Shown: positions 23,781 through 23,835 of the stretch, in pieces
How the letters are laid out: every line of letters begins with the position of its first letter
How positions within the stretch are numbered: position 1 is the first letter of the stretch
Made by a program: the position numbers and the translations under genes
Assembly: GCA_900128395.1 (NCBI GenBank)
Contig: LT649479.1
Location: 1 to 23,835 of the forward strand
From: Stramenopiles sp. TOSAG23-2
Taxonomy: Eukaryota; Sar
Direction: 5' to 3'
DNA: 23,835 nucleotides
Notes under the pieces: generated by a model
Told to the model about the DNA's origin: nothing
Database searches by the model: none
Seen by the model: the letters and a program-made list of their open reading frames with translations, nothing else

Positions 23781-23835
23781 GGTGGTCAAATCGATGAAAA
23801 TACTGGAAGGAGAACGGGGCCAAAAACTGGTGGTG
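23781..23835 (+). repeat. 55-bp inverted repeat, copy at the window end
   Basis: Exact inverted copy of 22681-22735, so the window's last 55 bases read as a sense fragment of the Mad3-like gene on the plus strand. The length and terminal position suggest a k-mer overlap at a contig end. Confidence 0.97.

Overview
The window is AT-rich nuclear DNA from a microbial eukaryote. Evidence: very long open reading frames with eukaryote-only products (a spindle-checkpoint Mad3/BubR1 protein, a nephrocystin-1-like ciliary protein and VWA8), a probable GT-AG intron, homopolymer Asn/Gln/Ala/Asp/Lys tracts, many (TA)n/(CA)n microsatellites, no operon structure and no Shine-Dalgarno sites. Two genes (a nephrocystin-1-like protein and a protein ending in PGYTGH) point to a flagellated cell. 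Stop codons are standard. I cannot name the lineage from the sequence alone. The last 55 bases are an exact inverted copy of part of the Mad3 gene. That looks like a contig end in a short-read assembly, possibly from whole-genome-amplified DNA.

Layout. 58-899 (-): secreted Cys-rich protein, probably two exons. 1551-2420 (+): five-pass membrane protein of unknown function. 2796-3715: a 920-bp non-coding element with near-perfect ~53-bp terminal inverted repeats, three copies of one 19-21 bp perfect palindrome, a fourth hairpin and an internal 62-bp direct repeat; it looks like a non-autonomous DNA transposon. 3942-4949 (-): Gln/Asn-rich protein with a ciliary-type PGYTGH tail. 5648-11586 (+): about 2,000 codons of multi-EF-hand protein with a Tudor/SH3-like module and a nephrocystin-1-like C-terminal half, broken by one frame change inside a GAT repeat near 9360. 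11771-12535 (-): five-finger C2H2-type protein. 13314-19520 (+): VWA8, a three-AAA+ ATPase with a C-terminal VWA domain. 19535-23467 (-): Mad3/BubR1 homologue without a kinase domain, facing VWA8 tail-to-tail with only 14 bp between the stop codons.

Most striking are two proteins. The Mad3-like protein has the classical KEN1-TPR and ABBA-KEN-ABBA layout at its N-terminus. It also has a second ABBA-KEN-ABBA arrangement near its C-terminus, followed by three more ABBA motifs. Two of those lie in a 90-bp tandem duplication whose copies differ only at synonymous sites. It also carries an array of four [KR]xLxF cyclin-docking-like motifs. The nephrocystin-1-like protein replaces the animal coiled-coil/SH3 N-terminus with at least nine EF-hand loops, suggesting a calcium-regulated transition-zone component. 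The genes do not form an evident functional cluster; links between neighbours are limited to shared intergenic regions.
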